Counted from the first letter of the stretch, positions 1 through 7,773 are shown. The stretch: 55,301 nucleotides of DNA from Paracoccaceae bacterium (GCA_022448245.1 JAKVCO010000023.1:1-55301); one strand, 5' to 3'. Notes: generated by a model from the letters alone, not told the origin. Numbers and translations: made by a program.

Positions 1-76
1 CGTTTCGCCATTCTCGTATCCCTTCAAAGGTTTGGGATACACCTTAGATGACTGTCCAGTTTCCTGGGACCACTTC
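1..76 (-). mobile_element. IS3-like insertion sequence, terminal fragment with transposase start
   Basis: Read on the minus strand, the RTX reading frame stops resembling RTX sequence near 73-80 and runs into an AT-richer stretch beginning TGGTCCCAGGAAACTGGACA. This has the look of an IS3-family terminal inverted repeat. It is followed by AAGGG and, seven bases on, an ATG at 11-9 whose first codons read M-A-K-R, a common start for IS3 OrfA transposases; the gene leaves the window at once. Only about 76 bases are visible, so the family is an inference from the terminus style and the ATG with its ribosome-binding site. The exact insertion point cannot be fixed without the target duplication. 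Confidence 0.5.
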
Positions 77-657
77 ATGTTGTTTTCAGCCGCCACCCCG
101 TTGCCGGAGTAGTCGATGTCGCCGTTGGCATCGGTGTGCTTGGCGTCGGTCTCTTCGGTTGCGTCAAGCAGCCAGCGGAAAACGAAGGCGTCAGCGCCGT
201 CGCCGCCGGTGAGTTAGTCTGTATCCTCGATGGGGTCATCGGTGTTAATCTGGGCTGAGGCATCCTGGGCGGGGACGGTTTCGCCTGCCCAACTGAAGGC
301 GAAGATCTTGTCGTTTCCAGCGCCGCCCTCACCGCCGAAGAGCCGATCATTGCCTGCGCCACCGCGCATCTCGTCGCTTCCCGCGTCGCCAAAAAGCCAG
401 TCATGGCCGTTGCCTCCGCTGAGGCTGTCGTTGCCGTTGCTTCCGAAGAGCCGGTCATTTCCGCCGCCGCCGTCGAGGGTATCTTTGCCTTCACCGCTAA
501 AGAGCCTGCCGTTGCCGCCTCGGCCGTCCATGAGGTCGTTGCCTCCGGTACCGAAGAGCTTGTTGCGGCCGCCATCGCCGCTAAAGGTCCCGGCTTCTGA
601 GTTTGCGCGTAGAGCGCGTGTCGTCGAGAGTGCGGCGATCACATTGCGTGAGTACAT
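73..657 (-). pseudogene. RTX (hemolysin-type calcium-binding) repeat protein, broken
   Basis: The frame starts at ATG 657 behind a GAGG ribosome-binding site. After about 30 residues it enters glycine/aspartate nonapeptides of the GGxGNDxLxG type, for example GGGGNDRLFG and GGAGNDRLFG, which form calcium-binding beta rolls in secreted proteins. A TAA at 216-214 ends translation after 147 residues. The same frame then continues with LTGGDGADAFVFRWLLDATE and on to about position 75, which is the normal continuation of this family. There the frame runs into the IS end. The gene therefore carries two lesions, a nonsense codon and an insertion or truncation, and the usual C-terminal secretion region is not in the window. 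No type I secretion genes are nearby. A sequencing error at the TAA is possible. Confidence 0.75.
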
Positions 658-847
658 TTGTTGCCTCGTTCGTTAGACCCATCCCTCGGGCATCAGCCAA
701 AGGGATCAGGGGCAACGCAACGGGGCCCCAAGCGCCGCACACAAAGGCGACGCTTGATTGCCTATGGGGTGGTAGTTTCTGCGCGGGGCAATGCCGGGAA
801 TTGAGCGCAGGCGGGGCGCCGCCTGCACGCAAAAGCCTGATCGGCTG

Positions 848-2323
848 TTAGACGCTCATGCACATGTACTTCATTTCGAGGAACTCATCGATGCCATGGT
901 GGGAGCCTTCGCGGCCGAGGCCGGATTGCTTCACGCCACCGAAGGGGGCGACTTCCGTGGAAATGATGCCGGTATTGATGCCGACGATGCCGTACTCTAG
1001 CGCCTCGGCCACTTTGTACACCCGGCCAAGGTCCTTGGCGTAGAAATAGGCGGCGAGGCCGTAGATTGTGTCGTTGGCTTGCTCGATCACCTCGTCTTCG
1101 GTCTCAAACCGGTAGAGTGGGGCCATGGGGCCGAAGGTTTCCTCGTGGGTCACGCGCATGTCGCGGGTGACGTTGGTGAGGATGGTGGGCTCGAAGAACT
1201 GCCCGCCTAGCACGTGCGCGTTGCCGCCCAGAAGGACTTCTGCGCCTTTCTCCAGAGCGTCAGAGATGTGGTCGCGCACTTTGGCAACTGCGGGCTCCGA
1301 GATCAGCGGGCCGAAGTCCACGCCGTCGAAGCCGTCGCCAACGGACAGTTTTTCGACCGCGGCTTTGAACTTGGCGGCGAAGGCATCGTAGACACCGGAC
1401 TGGACGTAGATGCGGTTCGCGCAGACGCAGGTCTGGCCGTTGTTGCGGAATTTACAGGCGATTGCGCCGATGACGGCCTCGTCGAGGTCGGCGTCGTCAA
1501 AGACGATGAAGGGCGCGTTGCCGCCAAGCTCCATCGAGACCTTCTTCACCTGAGGTGCGGCCTGTTCGAGGAGGATGCGGCCCACGCGGGTCGAACCCGT
1601 GAAGGTGATTTTGCGGACGATCTCGTTCTCGCAGAACTCTTTACCGATGGCGGAGGCGTCGTTCGAGGGCACGACTTGCAGGGCGCCTGCGGGCAAGCCC
1701 GCGCGTTGGGCCAACACACCGAGCGCGAGCGCGGAGAGCGGCGTGAGCTCTGACGGGCGGCACACGAAGGCGCAGCCTGCCGCGATTGCGGGGCCTGCTT
1801 TGCGAGTGATCATAGCGTTCGGGAAGTTCCACGGCGTGATGGAGGCTGCGACGCCCACGGGTTGTTTGATCACGGTGATGCGTTTGTCACCGGCGTGGCC
1901 GGGGATGGTCTCACCGTAGATGCGCTTCGTTTCTTCGGCGAAGAATTCGATGAAGGAGGCGCCGTAGGCGATCTCGCCCTTCGCCTCGGCCAAGGGCTTA
2001 CCCATCTCAGCGGTGAGGATCATGGCGAGGTCGTCTTGCGCGGCCATGATCAGCTCGAACCATTTCCGCAGGACAGCGGCACGGTCTTTGGCAGGCTGCG
2101 CGGCCCATGCCTTCTGCGCCTTGGCAGCGCCTGCGATGGCTTTTGCCACGTCGGATCGGTCGAGGTCGGCCACCGTCGCTATGACATCGCCGCGGGCCGG
2201 GTTCACCACGTCATAGGTGGCGCCGGATGCTGCGCCGACCCAGGCACCGTCTACATAGGCCTGAGTGGCGAGGAGCGCCGGGTCATTGAGTTGGGCTGCA
2301 AGGTTCGTTGGTTGATCGAGCAT
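848..2323 (-). CDS. gabD: NAD(P)-dependent succinate-semialdehyde dehydrogenase family protein
   Basis: This 491-residue protein is a full-length aldehyde dehydrogenase close to the GabD group, which oxidises succinate semialdehyde to succinate in the cytoplasm. Visible motifs are the cofactor-loop segment TPWNFPNAMITRKAGPA, the general-base glutamate in MELGGNAPF (about residue 265) and the nucleophilic cysteine in NNGQTCVCANR (about residue 299). It is the last gene of a four-gene minus-strand operon, 21 bases downstream of the P1 peptidase gene. The substrate is inferred from overall similarity; related glutarate- or other semialdehyde dehydrogenases look alike. With an SDR and a peptidase/amidase upstream, the operon could channel an alcohol or amide to a semialdehyde and then an acid, but no substrate is shown. 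Confidence 0.85.
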   Translation of the reverse strand: MLDQPTNLAAQLNDPALLATQAYVDGAWVGAASGATYDVVNPARGDVIATVADLDRSDVAKAIAGAAKAQKAWAAQPAKDRAAVLRKWFELIMAAQDDLAMILTAEMGKPLAEAKGEIAYGASFIEFFAEETKRIYGETIPGHAGDKRITVIKQPVGVAASITPWNFPNAMITRKAGPAIAAGCAFVCRPSELTPLSALALGVLAQRAGLPAGALQVVPSNDASAIGKEFCENEIVRKITFTGSTRVGRILLEQAAPQVKKVSMELGGNAPFIVFDDADLDEAVIGAIACKFRNNGQTCVCANRIYVQSGVYDAFAAKFKAAVEKLSVGDGFDGVDFGPLISEPAVAKVRDHISDALEKGAEVLLGGNAHVLGGQFFEPTILTNVTRDMRVTHEETFGPMAPLYRFETEDEVIEQANDTIYGLAAYFYAKDLGRVYKVAEALEYGIVGINTGIISTEVAPFGGVKQSGLGREGSHHGIDEFLEMKYMCMSV

Positions 2324-2344
2324 GGCTGACTCCTCTGAGTGACT

Positions 2345-3292
2345 TCAGCCGTATCTAGCTTTCCACGCGTCGGGTCCAGAGGCTGTGTGCACACCGCGCG
2401 CGATTGCGCGGGCCAAAGTGGTAGCGGCGGCGTGGCCAAGGGCGATGGCGTCGGCCACTGGATGGTGTGATGGTTTGTCGCCTGTCGCGGCGCAAAAGAT
2501 TGCATCGCCGTCGAAAAGCGTGTGGCTGGGCAGGATGGCGCGCGCCATGCCGTCATGGGCCGCAACCGCGATGCGGGTGCATTGGGCTTGGGTGAGCTTT
2601 GCATCAGTCGCGACGATGGCGATCGTGGTGTTGTGTTGCGCAAGTTTCGTTGGCGGCTCTTTTGGCGCGCGGGGGGGCGTGCCCTGTCCGCCGAACTCTG
2701 CGTTTTCCTCGAAAGGGGCTGCCCAGAAGCGCCCTTCTTCGTCGCAGACAGAGCCGATGGCGTTCATCGCGACCAGCGCGCCAACGGTGTGGCCTGACGC
2801 CGTGACTGTCGAGGCAGAGCCCAAGCCGCCAGCGAGCCCGGCAACCGTGGCCCCGCATCCTGCGCCGACGGAACCGAGGTCGAAAGTGTCTCCGGCCGCG
2901 TGATAAGCTGCGCGGCCCAGGGCGGGGTAGGGGTTCTCCGTCCAGCTTTGATCGCCGTTGGCGAGGTCAAAGAGTATCGCGGCTGGGACGATGGGAACCG
3001 TTGCAGGCCCAGCAGGAAAGCCGCGACCATCTGCGCGGAGACCCATGGCGACGCCGTCCGCGGCTGCAAGGCCAAAGGCGCTTCCGCCGGAAAGGACCAA
3101 TGCGTCCACCTCCTGCACCAGGCGGTCTGGGGCCAACAGGTCGGTTTCTCGTGTGCCCGGCGCGCCGCCCATGACGTGCACGCCCGCTGTGAAGTGTCTG
3201 TCACCGGTAAGAACCGTGACCCCTGATTTCAGCGCGTCGTCGGAGGCATTGCCGACCCTTAGCCCGGCGATATCGGTGATAAGATTCTTCAT
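2345..3292 (-). CDS. P1 family (DmpA-like, S58) peptidase
   Basis: This 315-residue protein resembles the P1/DmpA family of self-cleaving N-terminal nucleophile hydrolases (L-aminopeptidase/D-esterase). Visible hallmarks are the N-terminal ITDIAGLRVGNA, the ALVLSGGSAFGLAAADGV glycine-rich segment (about residues 85-102), VPAAILFDL, and the later GAGCGATVAGLAGGLGSAS, where the family normally carries GxxKGGxG. In this protein alanine replaces the usual lysine before GG. The start ATG overlaps the stop of the upstream 103-residue gene by four bases (ATGA), so the two are translationally coupled. Substrates of this family range from peptides with an N-terminal D-residue to beta-peptides, and the substrate here is unknown. 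Confidence 0.8.
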   Translation of the reverse strand: MKNLITDIAGLRVGNASDDALKSGVTVLTGDRHFTAGVHVMGGAPGTRETDLLAPDRLVQEVDALVLSGGSAFGLAAADGVAMGLRADGRGFPAGPATVPIVPAAILFDLANGDQSWTENPYPALGRAAYHAAGDTFDLGSVGAGCGATVAGLAGGLGSASTVTASGHTVGALVAMNAIGSVCDEEGRFWAAPFEENAEFGGQGTPPRAPKEPPTKLAQHNTTIAIVATDAKLTQAQCTRIAVAAHDGMARAILPSHTLFDGDAIFCAATGDKPSHHPVADAIALGHAAATTLARAIARGVHTASGPDAWKARYG

Positions 3293-3600
3293 GCCTTCAC
3301 ACGCGTCCCCTCGAACCGCCCAAGCGGTGTGAGCATCGTCGAGCTTTCGAGATCGCCCTCCATCGCCTCCGGGAAGAGGAGGACGACCGTCGTGTGCAGC
3401 CCAAGCGCTTCGGTTATCGCTGCCGCAGTCTTAGGCGCGAAGTAGTGCGCCAGACGCGGGCCAGGGTTTTCCTTGCAGATCACTTCGACCTCATCGAGCG
3501 CCAGTGCACCCGCGGAGAGATCATAGAGATGCGCGAATACGAGGGGTTGGCTCTCAAAAATGCCCGCGTGGACCGCGATGGTGACGGGCTGGCGAATCAT
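3289..3600 (-). CDS. conserved small protein of unknown function in the SDR-P1 peptidase operon
   Basis: This 103-residue soluble protein begins MIRQPVTIAVHAGIFES and ends EGTRVKA. It has no signal peptide or membrane segment and I recognise no catalytic motif. The ATG at 3600 shares one base with the TAA of the upstream SDR gene (TAATG), and the stop overlaps the next ATG, so it is locked between two enzymes by translational coupling. This arrangement rules out the longer reading frame that extends upstream inside the SDR gene. It may be an accessory subunit of one of its neighbours; that is inference only. Confidence 0.7.
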   Translation of the reverse strand: MIRQPVTIAVHAGIFESQPLVFAHLYDLSAGALALDEVEVICKENPGPRLAHYFAPKTAAAITEALGLHTTVVLLFPEAMEGDLESSTMLTPLGRFEGTRVKA

Positions 3601-4340
3601 TAGATGCAGCGTCCGCCGTCTACCTCGAGCGCCACGCCCGTGATCATGGACGCCTCGTCGGAGCACAGGAAGGCCGCCGCCGCGCCCATATCTTCGGGTT
3701 GCGAGAAGCGACCGAGCGGGATGGTGGACAAGAACTTCTCCCTCGTCTCGGGGGTGTCGCCGCCCATGAAGCTGGCGAGAAGCGGTGTTTCCCCCGCCAC
3801 GGGGTTGATGGCGTTCACGCGGATGCCGTGGGGCGCAAGCTCCACCGCCATGGCTTTGGTGGCGGTGATCATCCAGCCCTTGGAGGCATTGTACCAATTC
3901 AGCCGCGGCCTCGGAGATACACCAGCGGTCGAGGCCACGTTCAGGATCACGCCTGCTCCGCGGGCCTTCATGGCGGGCACAAACGCCCGGGCAAAGAGGT
4001 AGACCGACTTCGCATTCACCGCGAGCACGCGATCGAAGTCGTCCTCGGTGATCTCCTCCAGCGGGGCGGGCATATGGGTGATGCCCGCATTGTTGACGAG
4101 GATATCGGTGTCGCCCCAAAGCGCGGTTGCCCTGGCGGCCAACGCATCGACGGAGGCGCCGCTCGACACATCAACCTGCGCGGCTTCATCGCCGACCTCG
4201 GCGGCGATGGCGGCGGCACCGTCTTCGTTGATATCGGCCACAAGGACGCGCGCGCCCTCGGCTGCGAATTTACGTGCGATCCCGGCGCCAAAGCCCGACG
4301 CGCCGCCCGTTACGATGGCAGTTTTTCCGGAAAGTCTCAT
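3600..4340 (-). CDS. short-chain dehydrogenase/reductase (SDR)
   Basis: This 246-residue classical SDR has the dinucleotide-binding TGGASGFG (residues 11-18), NNAG (83-86), the active-site serine near 137 and the YNASK pair (Tyr150, Lys154). The aspartate in VLVADIN at the end of the second strand favours NAD over NADP. The C-terminal DGGRCI is typical of the 3-oxoacyl-ACP-reductase-like branch. It is the promoter-proximal gene of the operon that ends with gabD. The substrate is unknown, but with a semialdehyde dehydrogenase downstream an alcohol or 3-hydroxy acid is reasonable. The palindrome at 4406-4420 lies 66 bases upstream of the start. Confidence 0.88.
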   Translation of the reverse strand: MRLSGKTAIVTGGASGFGAGIARKFAAEGARVLVADINEDGAAAIAAEVGDEAAQVDVSSGASVDALAARATALWGDTDILVNNAGITHMPAPLEEITEDDFDRVLAVNAKSVYLFARAFVPAMKARGAGVILNVASTAGVSPRPRLNWYNASKGWMITATKAMAVELAPHGIRVNAINPVAGETPLLASFMGGDTPETREKFLSTIPLGRFSQPEDMGAAAAFLCSDEASMITGVALEVDGGRCI

Positions 4341-4405
4341 GAGGTGAATGGTGGCAGGGCGTTAGCGCGATGTGAAGCGGAAAGGCGGGATTCCCCTACT
4401 TTAAA

Positions 4406-4420
4406 TTGAACGCCGTTCAA
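4406..4420. promoter_or_regulatory. TetR-like operator palindrome TTGAACG-C-CGTTCAA
   Basis: Two perfect 7-base arms surround one central base in the divergent gap between the SDR operon (start 4340, minus) and the decayed gene at 4435. The size, symmetry and TTGAAC arms fit TetR-family operators. No TetR-family gene is visible in the window, so the regulator must be elsewhere. Binding is inferred. Confidence 0.5.
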
Positions 4421-4434
4421 GTACCGTCTTCTGG

Positions 4435-4936
4435 ATGAGGCTGGCAGCACTTTCACTCATTTTTGGCGCCGCATTTGCGGGAGTACTATTTTCGCTTCGA
4501 AATTTAATTGAAGCCTCTGCGCCAAGGGGCGCTGGAGACTTTACTTGGCCCGGTAATGTGCTTGTGATCCCGGCGGTTTTCTTTGGAGTTCTTTGGGCCT
4601 TATGTGTCGTTCAACGAGATCGTTCGTGGTGGCATGTTTTAGACCAAGGTGGTCGGGGCTACGGGGCACTCCTTTGCTCTTTTTGGCGGCTCCGCCAACG
4701 TCATTTCTTGTGTTTCCGGTGTTTACGCCGCTCTTAATGGTTGACTTACTTTCGGGAGGTTCCTGTCGCTACTGCTTGGGGGCGCTGCTCCTTTGTGGGC
4801 GTTGGCTTGCTATATTGTGACCTCTGTTTTGATGGTGACGCTCAGTGGTTCACCTTGGCGCTTTTTCCTTTTCTGCGCAGCGGCAGTTTCGCTTCATGTT
4901 GCGGCAATGGGAGTTTCCGGGTCACTCAGTTTTTGA
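4435..4936 (+). pseudogene. decayed integral membrane protein gene (two apparent frameshifts)
   Basis: The stretch is AT-richer than its neighbours and hydrophobic coding potential hops between frames. From ATG 4435, frame 1 gives two membrane-like segments (LAALSLIFGAAFAGVLF and NVLVIPAVFFGVLWALCVV) up to about 4640. A second frame then gives TPLLFLAAPPTSFLVFPVF up to about 4765. A third gives LSLLLGGAAPLWALACYIV and FFLFCAAAVSLHVAAMG, ending at TGA 4934-4936. All three join as one plausible polytopic protein of about 165 residues with two shifts in the same direction. I do not recognise the family. It may equally be chance hydrophobicity in AT-richer DNA. Confidence 0.4.
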
Positions 4937-5055
4937 CCAGAAGAAAACGCACTTGATCTCGCGAGATTTCGCGCAAAACTACCGAGGCGTGGGGATGTAA
5001 AATCCCTTAACAATACCCATATCAAGTTCACAAACCCGTGAACGAAAGGACTTTG

Positions 5056-6132
5056 ATGAGCAATTTTGAGACCCAGATCAAAGAGAGCCAGGCGCAGGTT
5101 GCCGAGGCTCAGAGCAAGGTGGCCGAGCTGACCTCCCGCATCGAGGTAGCGAGGCGGAAGATGGCGTCAGGCGAAGATATCGCTGTCGATATCGAAAACG
5201 CCACGCTTGAGGATGTGCATATCCACACCGACGCGATGAATGCCAATATCGCCGAACTGATCATGGGTCTTGATGACGTCACCGCGGGCTTCCAGAGCGA
5301 CTTTGACGAGCTGCGGTCAAAGACCGGTTGGGAGAGCTTCGTCGGTTTCTTCAACAAGAACCGCTCCGAGGCGATGCGGCAGGAGCGCCTGCGCACGGCC
5401 TCCATCGACGACAAGCTGCAAGATCTGATCGCGAAATCCGACACGATTGTTGAACTCCTTGAGGGGCAGCTCGCTGTGCTGGAAGACCAGAAGACAAAGG
5501 TGGAAGGCAACCTGGGTGGCACGCTTGAGGAGCGGGAGGCGGTCGTTGCCGAACTCGAGGCCGTGAAGGCTGAAATCCTTGCGATGGATCCAAAGATCAT
5601 TGCGCTTGAGGGCAAAATCAGCGTGGAGACCGATGCGGCGGCGCGGACGGCGCTCGAGACCGAACTGGCCGAGCTCAACGCTTCCTATAACGAGATGGTG
5701 CGCGAGGAGCAGGTGAAGCTCGCCCGCTCCCAAACGCTGGAGCGCTACATCGAGAAGGGCAAGACCTGGGTGGACTCGCTTACCAATCAGGCGGCCACGC
5801 AGATGGTGCTGATCAACAAGCTGCAGACAGACACGAAGCAACGCGTAGTGCTCTATGATGCGCTGACGAAGTCGTTGAAGACCGCACAGCAGCAGGACGT
5901 CGCCCACCGCATCAACGAGATCGGCGTGAAGACGGACCAGGAGGCGCAGACAGCCATGGCCGCGATTGGCTCGGCCACGAACTCCCGCATGGCAGAAATG
6001 CTTGAGGCGCACGAGGATCACATGGTCTTTGCCCGCGACGTGCTGGAGCAGAAGGCCAAGGCAGACGAACGTTTCGCGCGGCGCTTTGCCAAGATCGTCG
6101 AAAAGCACGACAGCAACGCGTATGGGGGATGA
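5056..6132 (+). CDS. coiled-coil cytoplasmic protein, TelA-like in architecture
   Basis: This 358-residue, highly charged, almost entirely helical protein has no signal peptide or membrane segment. It has long heptad-like runs around residues 1-40, 95-215 (with QLAVLEDQKTKVEGNL) and 230-340, split by a short GWESFVGFFNKNRSEAM insert near residues 89-105. The FF-K start, the evenly spaced helices and a QAATQMVLINKLQTDTKQR segment recall toxic-anion-resistance TelA proteins, but I see no decisive signature. The start at 5056 is preferred over GTG 5038 because AAAGGA lies five bases upstream. It opens the 5056-13379 cluster, and its TGA overlaps the next ATG. It could form a scaffold or partner for the AAA+ ATPase encoded at 7827. 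Confidence 0.75.
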   Translation: MSNFETQIKESQAQVAEAQSKVAELTSRIEVARRKMASGEDIAVDIENATLEDVHIHTDAMNANIAELIMGLDDVTAGFQSDFDELRSKTGWESFVGFFNKNRSEAMRQERLRTASIDDKLQDLIAKSDTIVELLEGQLAVLEDQKTKVEGNLGGTLEEREAVVAELEAVKAEILAMDPKIIALEGKISVETDAAARTALETELAELNASYNEMVREEQVKLARSQTLERYIEKGKTWVDSLTNQAATQMVLINKLQTDTKQRVVLYDALTKSLKTAQQQDVAHRINEIGVKTDQEAQTAMAAIGSATNSRMAEMLEAHEDHMVFARDVLEQKAKADERFARRFAKIVEKHDSNAYGG

Positions 6133-6506
6133 TCAACCGGTTTCAATTCCGCGCAGGCGCTATTATGGCTGCTATATATGCAGCCGTGTGCATCGCGTTT
6201 CTTTGTATCGCCGGATTGGGTGGCGGGCAAAGCGAAGTTCACAGCGATATCCCTGCATTGAAACGGGCCTTCAACGATCCGAACTTCGGACTGCTAACGT
6301 CCGTGCTCATTATCGGAACCGCGTGCGGGATTTTTGGATTCTTTCATGGAAAGTTGGGCCGAGATAGGCGCCAAACTAGACTGTTAGCGGCCTCAAATCC
6401 CATCGCACCAAGCCATATCCGTCGTAAAGTACGACATCGATTTTGGGATATTCACGTGCACAAACTGAACGCTGATGGAACTGATATGCTCAAGTCTAAA
6501 AGCTGA
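6129..6506 (+). CDS. small membrane protein of unknown function
   Basis: This 125-residue protein has a hydrophobic segment near residues 11-31 (AIMAAIYAAVCIAFLCIAGLG) and a second near 54-72 (GLLTSVLIIGTACGIFGFFHG). A basic cytoplasmic-type tail rich in Arg and Lys follows. The ATG lies inside the stop of the coiled-coil gene (ATGA overlap) behind a GGGGG stretch. Base composition is visibly more AT-rich than in the genes before and after, suggesting a later arrival than the framework genes. No family is recognised. Confidence 0.6.
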   Translation: MINRFQFRAGAIMAAIYAAVCIAFLCIAGLGGGQSEVHSDIPALKRAFNDPNFGLLTSVLIIGTACGIFGFFHGKLGRDRRQTRLLAASNPIAPSHIRRKVRHRFWDIHVHKLNADGTDMLKSKS

Positions 6507-6512
6507 AAGAAA

Positions 6513-6620
6513 ATGGAGGATTGGCCAACATGGCTTCGAATAATAGTCAGCCCTCCAATCTTCGACTGGTTCTTATGCAGAAGAAGCAATTCAAATCGAT
6601 ACGAAGACGTTGAGGAATGA
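6513..6620 (+). CDS. possible 35-residue small protein
   Basis: The frame from ATG 6513 runs without interruption to TGA 6618-6620 and encodes a tryptophan-rich, hydrophobic N-terminal half (MEDWPTWLRIIVSPPIFDWF) followed by a polar tail. It begins six bases after the previous stop behind GAAAGA, and its TGA overlaps the ATG of the next gene at 6617. That end-to-end fit is the same packing seen across the cluster and is the main reason to call it. It is short and AT-rich, so chance is not excluded. Confidence 0.4.
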   Translation: MEDWPTWLRIIVSPPIFDWFLCRRSNSNRYEDVEE

Positions 6621-7717
6621 ACGACACCACCCCCATCGAAGACACGCGCGTCACGCGGCGCTATTTCCGCAAGTTCGAGCGGATCACGCAGCACATGGGG
6701 CGTGTGGCGGGCGTGATGGAGGCCGAAGGGCAGCTCACCAAGGTCGAGGTGGAGGTGCTGAGCCGCTATATCGCGGGGCTCACCTACACGTTCCGGGCGC
6801 TGTCTATGAAGTACCTCTTTGCAGGTCGCATCAGCGGGGCCGGCAAGCTGATGTTCGATTTCCGCGAGAGCGGGTTTCCTGCGGCGGCTGAGCTCATGGA
6901 GATGAGTGTTGATGCCAATCAGGTGGATCGTCATCTGGCGGGCTCGGACACTGTAGAGGTGCTCAAAGACCGGATGGTGCGCAAGATTGTGGGCGATCAT
7001 GAGATCCCTACGCGGCTGCAATATGCGCTGAGCCAGCGGCTCTATTACGAAGAGCTCGCGCGCGGGTCGCTCTTTTGGCTGCGCAATGATCCCGATGTGA
7101 TTTGGCTGGGGACCAGTGGCGAGAGGCGCCGGTTCCTCGTGCATTGGGCGGTCTATGATAGTCAGATCAACCTACCAACGGTCTATCTGATGGAGGTTGA
7201 GGACAGTGGGCGCGAGGCCTTGCCCAAGGACGTGCGGCGCTGGCCAGAGGTGCAGGCGCATCTGATGGCGCAGAGTCAGGGCGATCTGAAGCTTCTGACG
7301 ATCGCGCGCGGCTTTGATCAGGACTTTGATGACCTGCATCCGAAGCGGCTGCGACGGTTTCATCTGGGACCGATGTACAGCCACGCCTTCACCCAGCAGA
7401 CCGGGCCTTTGCGTCAGGTGCTGGCTCAGGCTGACGCGCCTGAGGGAGAAGACTGGGCGCTGGTCTGGACCGAGGAAGAGCTCGTTGCGAACCGTATGGA
7501 GATGGAGAAATCGGGCTGGTTTGGACGCGTGGAGCGCCAGATCTTCGCGCTCGACCCCACCGCGGGGCTCGGGGCGGAGACAGGTGCCACGGAGACGCGG
7601 CGCGCGATCATGTTGCCCGCGCGGCCCTATCAGACTTTGGCCGAGCTTGGTCCGCCGGGATTGCAGGAAGTTCGGAAATTCGTGGTGAGCCGCGGTGGGC
7701 GGGTGCTTGTCTATTGA
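6617..7717 (+). CDS. conserved protein of unknown function, partner gene of the AAA+ ATPase
   Basis: This 366-residue soluble protein begins MNDTTPIEDTRVTRRYFRKF. It is helix-rich in the first 170 residues and has a mixed second half with the segments LPTVYLMEVEDSG and HLGPMYSHAFTQQTG. No catalytic motif, signal peptide or membrane segment is recognised. GC content returns to the level of the surrounding chromosome. TGAGGA just before the ATG is its ribosome-binding site. It is followed by the AAA+ gene after a 109-base gap that contains a partial repeat element. Its position suggests a substrate-recognition or adaptor protein for the ATPase; this is inference. Confidence 0.7.
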   Translation: MNDTTPIEDTRVTRRYFRKFERITQHMGRVAGVMEAEGQLTKVEVEVLSRYIAGLTYTFRALSMKYLFAGRISGAGKLMFDFRESGFPAAAELMEMSVDANQVDRHLAGSDTVEVLKDRMVRKIVGDHEIPTRLQYALSQRLYYEELARGSLFWLRNDPDVIWLGTSGERRRFLVHWAVYDSQINLPTVYLMEVEDSGREALPKDVRRWPEVQAHLMAQSQGDLKLLTIARGFDQDFDDLHPKRLRRFHLGPMYSHAFTQQTGPLRQVLAQADAPEGEDWALVWTEEELVANRMEMEKSGWFGRVERQIFALDPTAGLGAETGATETRRAIMLPARPYQTLAELGPPGLQEVRKFVVSRGGRVLVY

Positions 7718-7742
7718 GCTTGGGGCGGGACGCGACGGCGGA

Positions 7743-7773
7743 TGCCTCCGGCGGAAGTACGGGGCACGAAGAA
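7743..7773 (+). repeat. partial copy of the interspersed palindromic repeat (copy A)
   Basis: The sequence TGCCTCCGGCGGAAGTACG, then a variable pair, then GCACGAAGAA matches the first arm of the repeats at 13455 and 17686. The second arm and the GAGGGGC hairpin are absent. It sits between two genes read in the same direction, so only half of the element is retained. Confidence 0.7.

Noticed and set aside
214..576. Plus-strand frames rich in Ala/Ser over the RTX gene
   Set aside because: Antisense of the glycine/aspartate repeat DNA; the RTX reading on the minus strand has a ribosome-binding site and family motifs.
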